From NCBI GenBank assembly GCA_946481605.1, contig CAMLPA010000115.1, positions 1 through 8,927 on the forward strand: a stretch of 8,927 bases of DNA. Reading direction: 5' to 3'. The first letter of the stretch is position 1, and each line of letters begins with the position of its first letter. Source of the stretch: an uncultured Flavihumibacter sp. (GTDB lineage Bacteria; Bacteroidota; Bacteroidia; Chitinophagales; Chitinophagaceae). Shown here one piece after another: positions 1 to 6,750 of this stretch. The position numbers and the translations under genes were made by a program. The notes under the pieces are model-generated. The model made no database searches and was not told the origin of the DNA. It worked only from the letters and a program-made list of their open reading frames with translations.

Positions 1-833
1 TCCGGGTTCGGATATACCACGGTAGGAAAATTTCCATCGGGCGTGGCCTGTTCTTCCACAATATGCACATTTTTAAACCCGAACGCTTCCAATACCTGCG
101 GCACCAGTTTGATCCCGGTTCCATGAATAGGCGTATATACGATTTTAAGGTCGCTTTGCTTTTCAATTACGTCAGGATAAACACTCAGTCCTTTCACCAT
201 ATTGATGTATTCCGCATCAATTTCAGCGCCGATAATCGTGATCAGTTCTTCATTGCCTGTCCATTTTACTTCATCCAGGCCGGCGATCTTTTCGACTTCC
301 CGGATCACATTTTTATCATGTGGCGGCACCAGTTGCCCACCATCTTTCCAATAAGCTTTGTATCCATTGTATTCGCGGGGATTGTGGGAGGCGGTACATA
401 CCACGCCGCCGTTGCACCCGAGGTGCCTGATGGCGAACGACAGTTCAGGCGTGGGGCGCAGCGCTTCGAACAGGAAAACTTTGATGCCATTCGCGGCGAA
501 AACAGCGGCTGTGGTCTCTGCGAAAAAGCGGCTGTTGTTCCGGCTATCATGCGCGATCGCCACTTTTATCTCTCCTTTCACTTCCTGTTTCAGGTAGTTG
601 GCGAAACCCTGTGTGGCCATGCCCACAGTATATTTATTAATGCGGTTGGTGCCAACCCCCATGATCCCTCTTAAACCGCCAGTGCCAAATTCAAGGCTGC
701 GGTAAAAGGCATCGGTCAGTTCTGCCTCATTGCTTTCCTGGAGCAGGCGGAGCTGCTGTTTGGTATCTTCATCTATGCCGGGCTGTGTGAGCCATTCATT
801 TACTTTCTGCTGGATACTGGTGTCAATTGCCAT
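1..833 (-). CDS. phospho-sugar mutase (phosphoglucomutase/phosphomannomutase family), 3' end cut by window
   Basis: Reading the minus strand from the ATG at 833 gives 277 uninterrupted codons running off the left edge. Members of the alpha-D-phosphohexomutase superfamily interconvert hexose 1- and 6-phosphates in the cytoplasm through a phosphoserine. Visible blocks are the N-terminal FGTGGLRG signature (residues 49-56), the active-site loop TASHNP (147-152) with the probable phosphorylated Ser149, and PIHGTG (235-240), typical of the second domain. The metal-binding DGD-type loop and the phosphate-binding C-terminal domain lie beyond the window. The RPTPELS segment before the serine loop fits the long, roughly 570-residue phosphoglucomutase-type subgroup common in Bacteroidota. 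Substrate (glucose versus mannose phosphate) cannot be decided from this part. A terminator and a candidate promoter precede it, so it is probably transcribed separately from the GH92 gene. Confidence 0.95.
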   Translation of the reverse strand, partial: MAIDTSIQQKVNEWLTQPGIDEDTKQQLRLLQESNEAELTDAFYRSLEFGTGGLRGIMGVGTNRINKYTVGMATQGFANYLKQEVKGEIKVAIAHDSRNNSRFFAETTAAVFAANGIKVFLFEALRPTPELSFAIRHLGCNGGVVCTASHNPREYNGYKAYWKDGGQLVPPHDKNVIREVEKIAGLDEVKWTGNEELITIIGAEIDAEYINMVKGLSVYPDVIEKQSDLKIVYTPIHGTGIKLVPQVLEAFGFKNVHIVEEQATPDGNFPTVVYPNP

Positions 834-867
834 AGTATATAAAGTTTGTCTGAAATGTTTTGAGGCG

Positions 868-899
868 GAAAGATAGAATAAATCTGTTGTGATTTTCAA
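868..899 (-). promoter_or_regulatory. candidate Bacteroidota promoter for the phospho-sugar mutase gene
   Basis: On the minus strand a TTG (897-899 complement), a 21-nt spacer and TATCTTTC (868-875 complement) match the Bacteroidota sigma-ABfr pattern TTG-N17-23-TAnnTTTG, with one mismatch in the last base. Transcription would start near 860, leaving a leader of roughly 28 nt before the ATG at 833. Such short patterns arise by chance in AT-rich DNA, so position and spacing are the main support. Confidence 0.38.
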
Positions 900-999
900 T
901 TTTGGAATTCCGTTTTTTCACCGTTTTAAATACAGAAAAACACTGTTTCTATCTCCTCGCCTACTTTGTTTTCACACGGAGCAAACCACGTACCATGAC

Positions 1000-1034
1000 A
1001 AAAAAATATGGGTAAGCAGAAACTTACCCATATT
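1000..1034 (-). terminator. rho-independent terminator of the GH92 gene
   Basis: A perfect 12-bp stem pairs 1005-1016 with 1023-1034 around a 6-nt loop. Read on the minus strand it is followed directly by seven T residues (complement of 1000-1006). It lies about 60 nt past the GH92 stop codon and before the phospho-sugar mutase promoter, exactly where a minus-strand terminator is expected. A 12-bp perfect stem is very unlikely by chance in a region this short. Confidence 0.88.
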
Positions 1035-1068
1035 GTGCCGGACGATCGACAGGAAATCAGTTGGATGC

Positions 1069-1088
1069 AAAAACGAACAATATGTTCG
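1069..1088 (-). terminator. weak proximal terminator hairpin behind GH92
   Basis: CGAAC (1074-1078) and GTTCG (1084-1088) form a 5-bp stem with a 5-nt loop. On the minus strand the stem is followed by five T residues (complement of 1069-1073). It sits 6 nt past the GH92 stop codon, upstream of the much stronger hairpin at 1000-1034. The stem is short, so it may be only an accessory termination or mRNA 3'-end stabilising element. Confidence 0.4.
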
Positions 1089-1094
1089 AAAAAA

Positions 1095-3386
1095 TCACTT
1101 CGCGCTCATGTAAAACTTCAGTTTTCCTCCTTTCAAAATATCGCTGTGCCGGATGGCCGTCGTTTTCAACGGTACGCCGTTCCATTCCACTTTGGAAACA
1201 TATACATTCTTTACACCTTGGTTTACCGTTTCCACCGTGAAGGTTTTGCCGTTCTCAAGTTTGATGGTCGCATCCTTCACCAACGGACTGCCCAACTGGT
1301 ATTCATCGGACCCCGGGGCTACAGGGTAAAAACCCAGTGCGGAAAACAGGTACCAGGCGCTCATCTGACCACAATCATCGTTCCCCCCAAGCCCTTCGGG
1401 CAGCGGACGGTACATGGAATCCAGGATCATGCGAACGGTCTTTTGTGTTTTTCTGGGGTTACCGGTATGGTTGTAGAGGTACACCACATGGTGCGAGGGT
1501 TCGTTGCCATGTACATAGTTCCCGATGATTCCGTCGCGGGAAATGTCTTCGGTATTTTCAAAATACTTATCAGGCAGTTCCATGGTAAACAGCGAATCCA
1601 GGTGACGGGCAAAATTTTTCTTTCCGCCCATCCAGGTGATCATCGTATCCGCGGCATGGGGAACGTAGAGGCTGTAGTTCCAGGCATTGCCTTCTATAAA
1701 ACCCTGTCCGTGCGTATCCAATGGATCAAACTTATCGCGGAAGCTGCCGTTGCTCAGGCGGGGACGCATGAAGCCGGTTTGATGATCGTAAACATTTTTC
1801 CAGGAATCCGCACGTTTCATAAATTCTGTATAGATGTCGGTCTTGCCGAGTTTTTTGGCCAGTTGTGCGATGCACCAGTCGTCGTAAGCGTATTCCAGCG
1901 TTTTGGAAACGGAGGAACCGTTCTTATCTTCCGGCACATAACCCAGTTGCATATACCAGCCCAGGCCATCGTAATTTTTCCAGCGGGCGGAATTCACACA
2001 GGCTTCCAGCGCTTTTTCAGCATCAATACCAGTTGCGCCTTTCAGGATAGCATCGGCGATTACTGAAACACTATGGTAACCGATCATGCACCAGTTCTCA
2101 TTGGCGTGGTGCGACCATACCGGCAGCGCCTTATGCACGCTCTGGTCGTAATGCGCGAGCATCGACTTTACCATGTCCGCGTTCCTGGAAGGCTGAATAA
2201 GATTAAAGAAAGGATGCAATGCTCGGTAGGTATCCCAAAGGGAGAAGGTAGTATAGTTGGTGAAACCCTTTGCCTGGTGAATATTCATATCAATCCCACG
2301 GTATGCCCCGTTCACATCCATATAGGTGGTTGGCCCGAGGAAGGTGTGGTATAAGGAGGTGTAGAAATTCACTTTATCGCTTTCGCGGATGGTATTGATG
2401 CTGATTTTTGAAAGTTCCTTATTCCACAATGCTTGTCCTTCCGCCTTTACCTGGTTGAAATTCCAATGCGGCACCTCAGCATTCATATTGGCCAGTGCAC
2501 CTTGTGTACTCACCGGTGAAATGGCCAGCTTCATTTGGATGGCTTCTCCTGCTTTCACATCGAAATCGAAATAGGTGCGGATGTTCTTTCCCGCGATCTC
2601 CGGGAAATTATGGTTCAGGTCGAACTTACGCCAGAACCCACCGTAAACATTGCGGTGATCGCTGGCATAACCGTAAGATTTGATCGGTTTGGAAAAACTG
2701 ATCGCGAAATACATATACCGGGTGCGTGCCCATCCGTTGGTTTGGCGGTAGCCGGTGATGAGGGTGTCATTTTCAACCCGAACGAAGGTCCACACGTTCT
2801 TTTCATCATAATTGTAGATGCCCGCCATCAGGTCGAGGATGATGTGTGCATCTCCCCCATTGTTGAAAGTATATTTGTGGAACCCCACCCGGTTGGTGGC
2901 CGTGAGTTCAGCCTGAATGTTATAGTCATCAAGTTTTACACTGTAATAAGCGGGTTCCGCTTTTTCATTTGCATGGGAATAGGCGGAACGGTAACCACTC
3001 GCGGGGTCGGTGGCCACGCCAGGATTCAACTGCAGTTTTCCCTGGGTGGGCATTACCAGGAAGTCGCCCAGGTCGGAATGTCCGGTACCTGAGAAATGAG
3101 TATGGCTGAAACCCACAATCGTGGGATCATTGTACTGATACCCCGCACAATATTTATATACGTCAGGATGGTACCTTCCGTTTACGGCATACGGAATCGT
3201 ATCGGTATCGGGGCTCAACTGCACCATACCGAAGGGGACCGTGGCACCGGGAAAAGTATGTCCCATTTTCATGGTACCTATGATGGGGTTCACGTATTGA
3301 ACCGGGTTTTGCGCCGATACCTCGGGGGAAATCGCGGGAAGGGCAGCGGCCAGGAAGAGCAGGAATTTTCTCGTAACAGGTTTCAT
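1095..3386 (-). CDS. secreted GH92 family alpha-mannosidase
   Basis: This 763-residue protein carries a signal peptide (about residues 1-25, ending VSA before QNP, with no lipobox Cys), so it is probably periplasmic or exported. GH92 enzymes are calcium-dependent, inverting exo-alpha-mannosidases that trim alpha-mannosyl linkages of N-glycans or fungal mannan. The N-terminal beta-sandwich block has NPIIGT, HTFPGATVPFGMVQLSPDT and GFSHTHFSGTGHSDLGD, all typical of the family. The (alpha/alpha)6 domain has WSHHANENW, EGNAW (Glu565, my probable general acid), HGNEPSHH (626-633, calcium-site region) and GGNDDCGQMSAWY with Asp670 and Asp671 (proposed base region). These roles come from memory of Bacteroides GH92 structures, not from an alignment. 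Length is normal and the gene looks intact. No SusC/SusD pair, sulfatase or second glycosidase flanks it. The linkage specificity (alpha-1,2, -1,3, other) is not determinable here. Confidence 0.95.
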   Translation of the reverse strand: MKPVTRKFLLFLAAALPAISPEVSAQNPVQYVNPIIGTMKMGHTFPGATVPFGMVQLSPDTDTIPYAVNGRYHPDVYKYCAGYQYNDPTIVGFSHTHFSGTGHSDLGDFLVMPTQGKLQLNPGVATDPASGYRSAYSHANEKAEPAYYSVKLDDYNIQAELTATNRVGFHKYTFNNGGDAHIILDLMAGIYNYDEKNVWTFVRVENDTLITGYRQTNGWARTRYMYFAISFSKPIKSYGYASDHRNVYGGFWRKFDLNHNFPEIAGKNIRTYFDFDVKAGEAIQMKLAISPVSTQGALANMNAEVPHWNFNQVKAEGQALWNKELSKISINTIRESDKVNFYTSLYHTFLGPTTYMDVNGAYRGIDMNIHQAKGFTNYTTFSLWDTYRALHPFFNLIQPSRNADMVKSMLAHYDQSVHKALPVWSHHANENWCMIGYHSVSVIADAILKGATGIDAEKALEACVNSARWKNYDGLGWYMQLGYVPEDKNGSSVSKTLEYAYDDWCIAQLAKKLGKTDIYTEFMKRADSWKNVYDHQTGFMRPRLSNGSFRDKFDPLDTHGQGFIEGNAWNYSLYVPHAADTMITWMGGKKNFARHLDSLFTMELPDKYFENTEDISRDGIIGNYVHGNEPSHHVVYLYNHTGNPRKTQKTVRMILDSMYRPLPEGLGGNDDCGQMSAWYLFSALGFYPVAPGSDEYQLGSPLVKDATIKLENGKTFTVETVNQGVKNVYVSKVEWNGVPLKTTAIRHSDILKGGKLKFYMSAK

Positions 3387-3414
3387 TCCGGGATGTTTAT
3401 GGTTGGTTGAACCG

Positions 3415-3445
3415 CAAATATCTACGGTTGTAACCGGGCTCCCAA
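3415..3445 (-). promoter_or_regulatory. candidate promoter of the GH92 gene
   Basis: On the minus strand, TTG (complement of 3443-3445), a 20-nt spacer and GATATTTG (complement of 3415-3422) match the Bacteroidota TTG / TAnnTTTG pattern except for the first base of the -7 element. The start site would be near 3409, about 22 nt before the ATG. The spacer contains a 5+2+5 dyad (CGGTT..AACCG, 3425-3436), which could be an operator or chance. Confidence 0.4.
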
Positions 3446-3480
3446 GCAGATTTAGTATGTATTAACAATTAAAAAAAACA

Positions 3481-3549
3481 GAACTTTGCCCTTCAGGCAA
3501 CCCTTCACACCTTCGGCACGTATAACCTTCACCACATTAAAACCGAAGG
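3481..3549 (+). promoter_or_regulatory. leader region of the sigma-factor operon with possible RBS-masking hairpin
   Basis: The gap between the divergent GH92 and sigma genes holds GAACTTTG at 3481-3488, a one-mismatch fit to the -7 element, but no TTG at the right distance. That is unsurprising if the operon is driven by its own ECF sigma. A 5-bp stem-loop lies at 3486-3500. A 7-bp inverted repeat pairs CCTTCGG (3510-3516) with CCGAAGG (3543-3549) across 26 nt. Its right arm overlaps the purine stretch just before the proposed TTG start, so folding could limit translation. All of this is weak, visible-pattern evidence only. Confidence 0.22.
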
Positions 3550-3552
3550 GGC

Positions 3553-4134
3553 TTGGCAATAGCGGAAGAAACGATCGTATCCATACTCGAAGGCTGCTTA
3601 CGCAACCACCGGCAGAGTCAGCAAAGCCTGTACGAATGGCTGAAGAACGATGCCGTGCGTACCTGTTACCGGTATGCACGTAATAATTACGAGGCGGAAG
3701 AAATGGTGACGGAGGGGTTCGTGAAACTGTTCAAAAATATTTCCCAGTTCCGTATCGACAGGAATGGCAATATCGCCGGTCATTTTCATGCCTGGTTCAG
3801 GAAAATCATGGTACACAATTGTATAGACTGGCTCCGGAAAACGCACCACGACCTTTTGCAACATGCCCACGACCCTGAAACAGTGGAAATGCCCAGCAAG
3901 GAGGCTTCCGCGGAAGATATGCTCAGCCACCGGGAGATCATCGCATGTATCCGGAGCCTTTCCCCTGTTTACCGCAGCGTATTCAACCTCTATGTGATAG
4001 AGGGGTACAATCATGAAGAGATCGGTCAGATGCTGGGCATCGCGCCAGGCACCTCCAAATCGAACCTGTTCAAGGCAAAGGAAAACCTTCGGAAAATGAT
4101 TCTTCAACAAAGGAAAAAGACTCAATATGCCTGA
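3553..4134 (+). CDS. ECF-type RNA polymerase sigma factor
   Basis: This 193-residue sigma-70 family protein has only regions 2 and 4, the ECF layout. Region 2 covers roughly residues 25-97, with RYARNNYEAEEMVTEGF (DNA melting and core binding) and the FHAWFRKIMVHNCIDWLRK block. Region 4 covers about 128-182, with LSPVYRSVFNLYVIEGYNHEEI and the helix-turn-helix LGIAPGTSKSNLFKAKENL for -35 recognition. The start is unusual: the frame is closed by TAA at 3538-3540, no ATG occurs before the conserved N-terminal helix, and TTG at 3553 is the only conventional candidate. The GGGG-containing stretch just ahead is too close to be an ideal ribosome site. The stop codon overlaps the next gene's ATG, indicating translational coupling to its probable anti-sigma partner. 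Its target promoters are unknown; autoregulation is likely. Confidence 0.93.
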   Translation: MAIAEETIVSILEGCLRNHRQSQQSLYEWLKNDAVRTCYRYARNNYEAEEMVTEGFVKLFKNISQFRIDRNGNIAGHFHAWFRKIMVHNCIDWLRKTHHDLLQHAHDPETVEMPSKEASAEDMLSHREIIACIRSLSPVYRSVFNLYVIEGYNHEEIGQMLGIAPGTSKSNLFKAKENLRKMILQQRKKTQYA

Positions 4135-5443
4135 TCAGTACGATGATATGGCTTACCTGGGCAAAACGGCCGCCGACGGTTATGAACCGGGCATGGAAGC
4201 GCCCGCGTGGGATAAAGTGCTCGGCCGGCTGGAGGAAGAAATGCCCGTCCGGAAACGTAAACTTTGGGGTTTCTGGTGGGTATTGCCGGTGCTGTTGCTG
4301 CCAATGGCGCTGAACGAAGGAAAGGTTTTCAGGGGCGCTAAGGAGAGAGAAAATTTCCCGCAAGAGCAGGTGGAAGGTTTTGTGAAAGAAAAGGAGGAAT
4401 TTATTGCACGCAACGACGCGGCGGCGCAACGGGAGAAAAAGAATTATAGTAGTGTACGGCAGTTAAATAGGGATATGGGGACAACCGAACATATCAACAT
4501 TTCTGTTGCTATTCAAAAAGACAATAGTAATTACAATACAAAAAAGAATAAGACACATTCAAACACACCATCTCCAATAACATCATCACAACAGTTTTCC
4601 GCAGAATATGAAAGCAAGGAAAACAATTCCCCTTATAGCACAGAAGCAGGCCAAACGTTGCGCCGCAGTGTTGCGAAGTATGAAGCAATTGCGAGAACCC
4701 CAACTACTCCTCTGGCGACAACGCATCAACCCATTAACGAAATAAAAATCACTCCCCGATTCACGCAACAAACAATCGCACTAAAAAAATCTGAAACAAC
4801 AGGCAACCCTTCAGACAGCAACACCGTATCTCTTAGCAGGAAGCAAACGGCAATGCCTAACCGATGGGAAGCAACACTCGTAACTGGAGCTGATCTCAGT
4901 TCTGATGGCCTTACGCGGAAGGACAATCCAGGATGGAATATTGGTATCATGGCGGGATACAACATCAGCGCGCATTGGACAATACGAACCGGGCTGATCC
5001 GCACCAAAAAGAATTATACCGTGAATGGCGACCAGTACGATTTTAAATATGCCTCAGCTTATCCCAATCATAAACTTACCACGGTAAGCGGTGATTGTGC
5101 TATGTGGGAAATCCCGCTGAACGTGCGGTGGATGGCCCGTCCTGAAAGCAAAATAAGTCCCTTCTTTTCAGGAGGGCTTTCTACCTACCTCATGACGAAG
5201 GAAAGGTACACGTACAGTTTCACCAACCCGTACGATACTTTGCGCCGGAACATGGGTTATAACGAAACCAAAACTTATCCGCTGGGAGTGGTGCACCTTT
5301 CAGCGGGTCTGCATACCCGGATCAACAATCATTTAAGCATCAGCATTGAGCCATTTGCCAAAATACCATTGCAGGGCCTGGGCTCCGGCAACCTCCGGCT
5401 CCTGAGTCTGGGCGGATACGGTATGGTGCACTGGCGGTTCTGA
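4127..5443 (+). CDS. probable dual-membrane-spanning anti-sigma factor: cytosolic tail, TM helix, disordered linker, OM beta-barrel
   Basis: This 438-residue protein has four visible parts. Residues 1-45 are a short charged segment (APAWDKVLGRLEEEMP then RKRK) that could bind the sigma factor. Residues 46-62 form one hydrophobic helix with positive charges on its N-side, so the tail faces the cytosol. Residues 63-245 are a low-complexity N/S/T/Q/K-rich linker. Residues 246-438 are alternating beta-strands (GWNIGIMAGYNISAHWTI, ISPFFSGGLSTYLM) ending in a terminal Phe, the classic outer-membrane barrel signature. The gene begins inside the sigma gene (8-nt overlap). This layout matches the Dma-type dual-membrane anti-sigma factors reported in Bacteroides thetaiotaomicron, as I recall that work. 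The anti-sigma role is inferred from architecture and position, since no classical ZAS or FecR domain is seen. The linker DNA (about 4440-4830) is visibly more AT-rich than its flanks. The alternative name is simply an outer-membrane beta-barrel protein. Confidence 0.8.
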   Translation: MPDQYDDMAYLGKTAADGYEPGMEAPAWDKVLGRLEEEMPVRKRKLWGFWWVLPVLLLPMALNEGKVFRGAKERENFPQEQVEGFVKEKEEFIARNDAAAQREKKNYSSVRQLNRDMGTTEHINISVAIQKDNSNYNTKKNKTHSNTPSPITSSQQFSAEYESKENNSPYSTEAGQTLRRSVAKYEAIARTPTTPLATTHQPINEIKITPRFTQQTIALKKSETTGNPSDSNTVSLSRKQTAMPNRWEATLVTGADLSSDGLTRKDNPGWNIGIMAGYNISAHWTIRTGLIRTKKNYTVNGDQYDFKYASAYPNHKLTTVSGDCAMWEIPLNVRWMARPESKISPFFSGGLSTYLMTKERYTYSFTNPYDTLRRNMGYNETKTYPLGVVHLSAGLHTRINNHLSISIEPFAKIPLQGLGSGNLRLLSLGGYGMVHWRF

Positions 5444-5462
5444 CAAAACAGCAGAAAATTTT

Positions 5463-6290
5463 ATGAAACATCCAATTTTAAAAGCGGCCACAGGGCTGCT
5501 GGGCCTCTTATTGCTTGTAGTTTCCTGTTCCAAAAGCAGCGATGAATCCCCGACCGATCCCTGCGCAGGTGTTACCATCACCGTTTCAGCTACGGTGACC
5601 AATACTACTGGCGCAGGCCTCTCCAATGGAAGTCTTGCGGTTAGCGCTACCGGCGGAACGGGGCTAACGTTTAGTCTGAATGGCGGCGCTTTCGGCAACG
5701 CCACCACTTTTTCCAACCTGGCTGCCGGAAACTACACAGTTACCGCCAGAAGCAGCGCCGGTTGCACAGGCACAGGCAACTTCACCATCACCACAGGCGA
5801 TGCCTGCGCAGGAAAGACCATTGTAGTTACAGGCGCTACAACAGCTTCCGACAAGTGCAGCAATACCGGAACCGTTACCATCACGGCTACAGGAAGCAGT
5901 GGGTTCACGTATAGTCTCGACAATGGCACCTACCAGTCGGGCGCACAGTTTACCAGTGTTTCCGCCGGAACACATACCATCCTCGCTAAAGATGCCGACG
6001 GCTGCGTGAAAAGCGCTACCGTTACGGTCACCACCGCCACTGCCGGCACCAATTTCACCGCGGTGAAAAACCTGATCCAGACCAACTGTATCAGTTGCCA
6101 CAACAACTCCAACCAGAATGGCGGCGTATCCTTCGCCGACGATTGCGGGATCGTAAGCCGGAAGGACAGGATCAAAGCCAGAGCCGTTGACGGTAATCCT
6201 TCTTTTATGCCACAGGGTGGACAACTTTCACAGGTAGACAAAGACAAAATCACCGCATGGATCAATGCCGGAGGAAAATACACCAACTAA
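5463..6290 (+). CDS. lipoprotein with two SprB-like repeats and a C-terminal cytochrome c motif
   Basis: This 275-residue protein starts with a lipoprotein signal peptide: a hydrophobic run, then LVVSC with Cys22 as lipidation site, followed by SKSSDES. Two tandem units of about 80 residues follow (about 34-114 and 115-196), each opening with CAG.TI, carrying a FS/YSL(N/D) strand motif and ending in aGC or dGC; they resemble SprB/PKD-like adhesin repeats. The C-terminal 70 residues contain CISCH (209-213), a haem c attachment motif, with Met249 in NPSFMPQGG as a plausible distal ligand and a WINAGG ending, as in short Bacteroidota cytochrome c domains. It probably sits in the periplasm or at the outer membrane as a one-haem electron-transfer or sensing protein. 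It follows the barrel gene by 19 nt and precedes the OB-fold gene by 9 nt. Redox partner and function are unknown. Confidence 0.85.
   Translation: MKHPILKAATGLLGLLLLVVSCSKSSDESPTDPCAGVTITVSATVTNTTGAGLSNGSLAVSATGGTGLTFSLNGGAFGNATTFSNLAAGNYTVTARSSAGCTGTGNFTITTGDACAGKTIVVTGATTASDKCSNTGTVTITATGSSGFTYSLDNGTYQSGAQFTSVSAGTHTILAKDADGCVKSATVTVTTATAGTNFTAVKNLIQTNCISCHNNSNQNGGVSFADDCGIVSRKDRIKARAVDGNPSFMPQGGQLSQVDKDKITAWINAGGKYTN
5562..6050 (+). repeat. two tandem ~80-residue SprB-like coding repeats
   Basis: Protein-level tandem duplication inside the cytochrome lipoprotein. The unit boundaries are set by CAG.TI at residues 34 and 115, and by the terminal GC pairs with Cys101 and Cys181, giving a period of 80-81 residues. 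The DNA copies have diverged, so this is an old duplication or a domain family rather than a recent slippage repeat. Confidence 0.6.
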
Positions 6291-6299
6291 GCAACCACC

Positions 6300-6746
6300 A
6301 TGCGTAAACGAAGCAAGATACTCCTGGGTATGGTCCTGCTGATTGGACTCCTGGCTGCCGGTGTTTACTATTATGTATTCATCTTCAGTCGGAACAACCA
6401 CCGTGAAGTACAAAACGAACAGTCAATCCACATTGGCGCTGAAATGCTGGCCAGTCAGTTCAGCGCCAATGAAGTCCAGTCGAATACCCGTTACCTCGAT
6501 AAGGCACTCGCCGTGAAAGGTATTGTATTGGAAACGGGAGTGAACAATGAAGGTAAAACCACCCTTCTGCTTCAGGGCGACACCACCTCCCTGACACACA
6601 TCTTCTGCACACTCACCAGTCAGATACCCACACCAGCCCGCCTTTCCGAAGTAACAGTAAAAGGCATCTGCACAGGATTACTCTCCGATGTGATCATAGT
6701 AGATGCCCTTCTCCTCGAAAATACAACAGCCGCCCATTCAAAATAG
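6300..6746 (+). CDS. membrane-anchored OB-fold protein (tRNA_anti-like family), function unknown
   Basis: This 148-residue protein has a basic start (RKRSK) and one hydrophobic segment at about residues 7-29 without a lipobox or clear cleavage site, so it is probably anchored in the inner membrane facing the periplasm. Residues about 50-142 carry the pattern of the small tRNA_anti-like OB-fold family: NTRYLDKALAVKGIV (62-76), a strand TTLLLQGD, a Cys at 103, and VTVKGICTGLLSDVIIVDALL (118-138). Despite the family name there is no reason to link it to tRNA; these are commonly exported Bacteroidota proteins of unknown role. It lies 9 nt after the cytochrome lipoprotein gene and 4 nt before the YceI gene. 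The tight spacing suggests co-translation within one operon. Confidence 0.8.
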   Translation: MRKRSKILLGMVLLIGLLAAGVYYYVFIFSRNNHREVQNEQSIHIGAEMLASQFSANEVQSNTRYLDKALAVKGIVLETGVNNEGKTTLLLQGDTTSLTHIFCTLTSQIPTPARLSEVTVKGICTGLLSDVIIVDALLLENTTAAHSK

Positions 6747-6750
6747 AAAA

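Noticed and set aside
63..674. 203-codon plus-strand open frame
   Set aside because: It is the antisense shadow of the phospho-sugar mutase, whose active-site motifs are unmistakable on the other strand.
889..1113. 74-codon plus-strand frame in the intergenic gap
   Set aside because: It runs through both terminator hairpins and into the end of GH92, with no ribosome site or domain, so the gap is better read as regulatory DNA.
1008..2066. 352-codon plus-strand open frame
   Set aside because: It lies antisense to the GH92 gene, has no recognisable domain, and starts inside the terminator hairpin; the GH92 frame is clearly the coding one.
2535..3092. 185-codon plus-strand open frame
   Set aside because: It is antisense to the conserved N-terminal half of GH92 and has no family features.
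5562..6050. Tandem repeat considered as CRISPR or recent slippage repeat
   Set aside because: The two units are about 240 bp, diverged at DNA level and in frame; they are protein domains.
5664..6224. 186-codon minus-strand frame with Gly/Ala/Cys-rich product
   Set aside because: Its composition is the reverse image of the SprB-like repeats; no signal or domain supports it.
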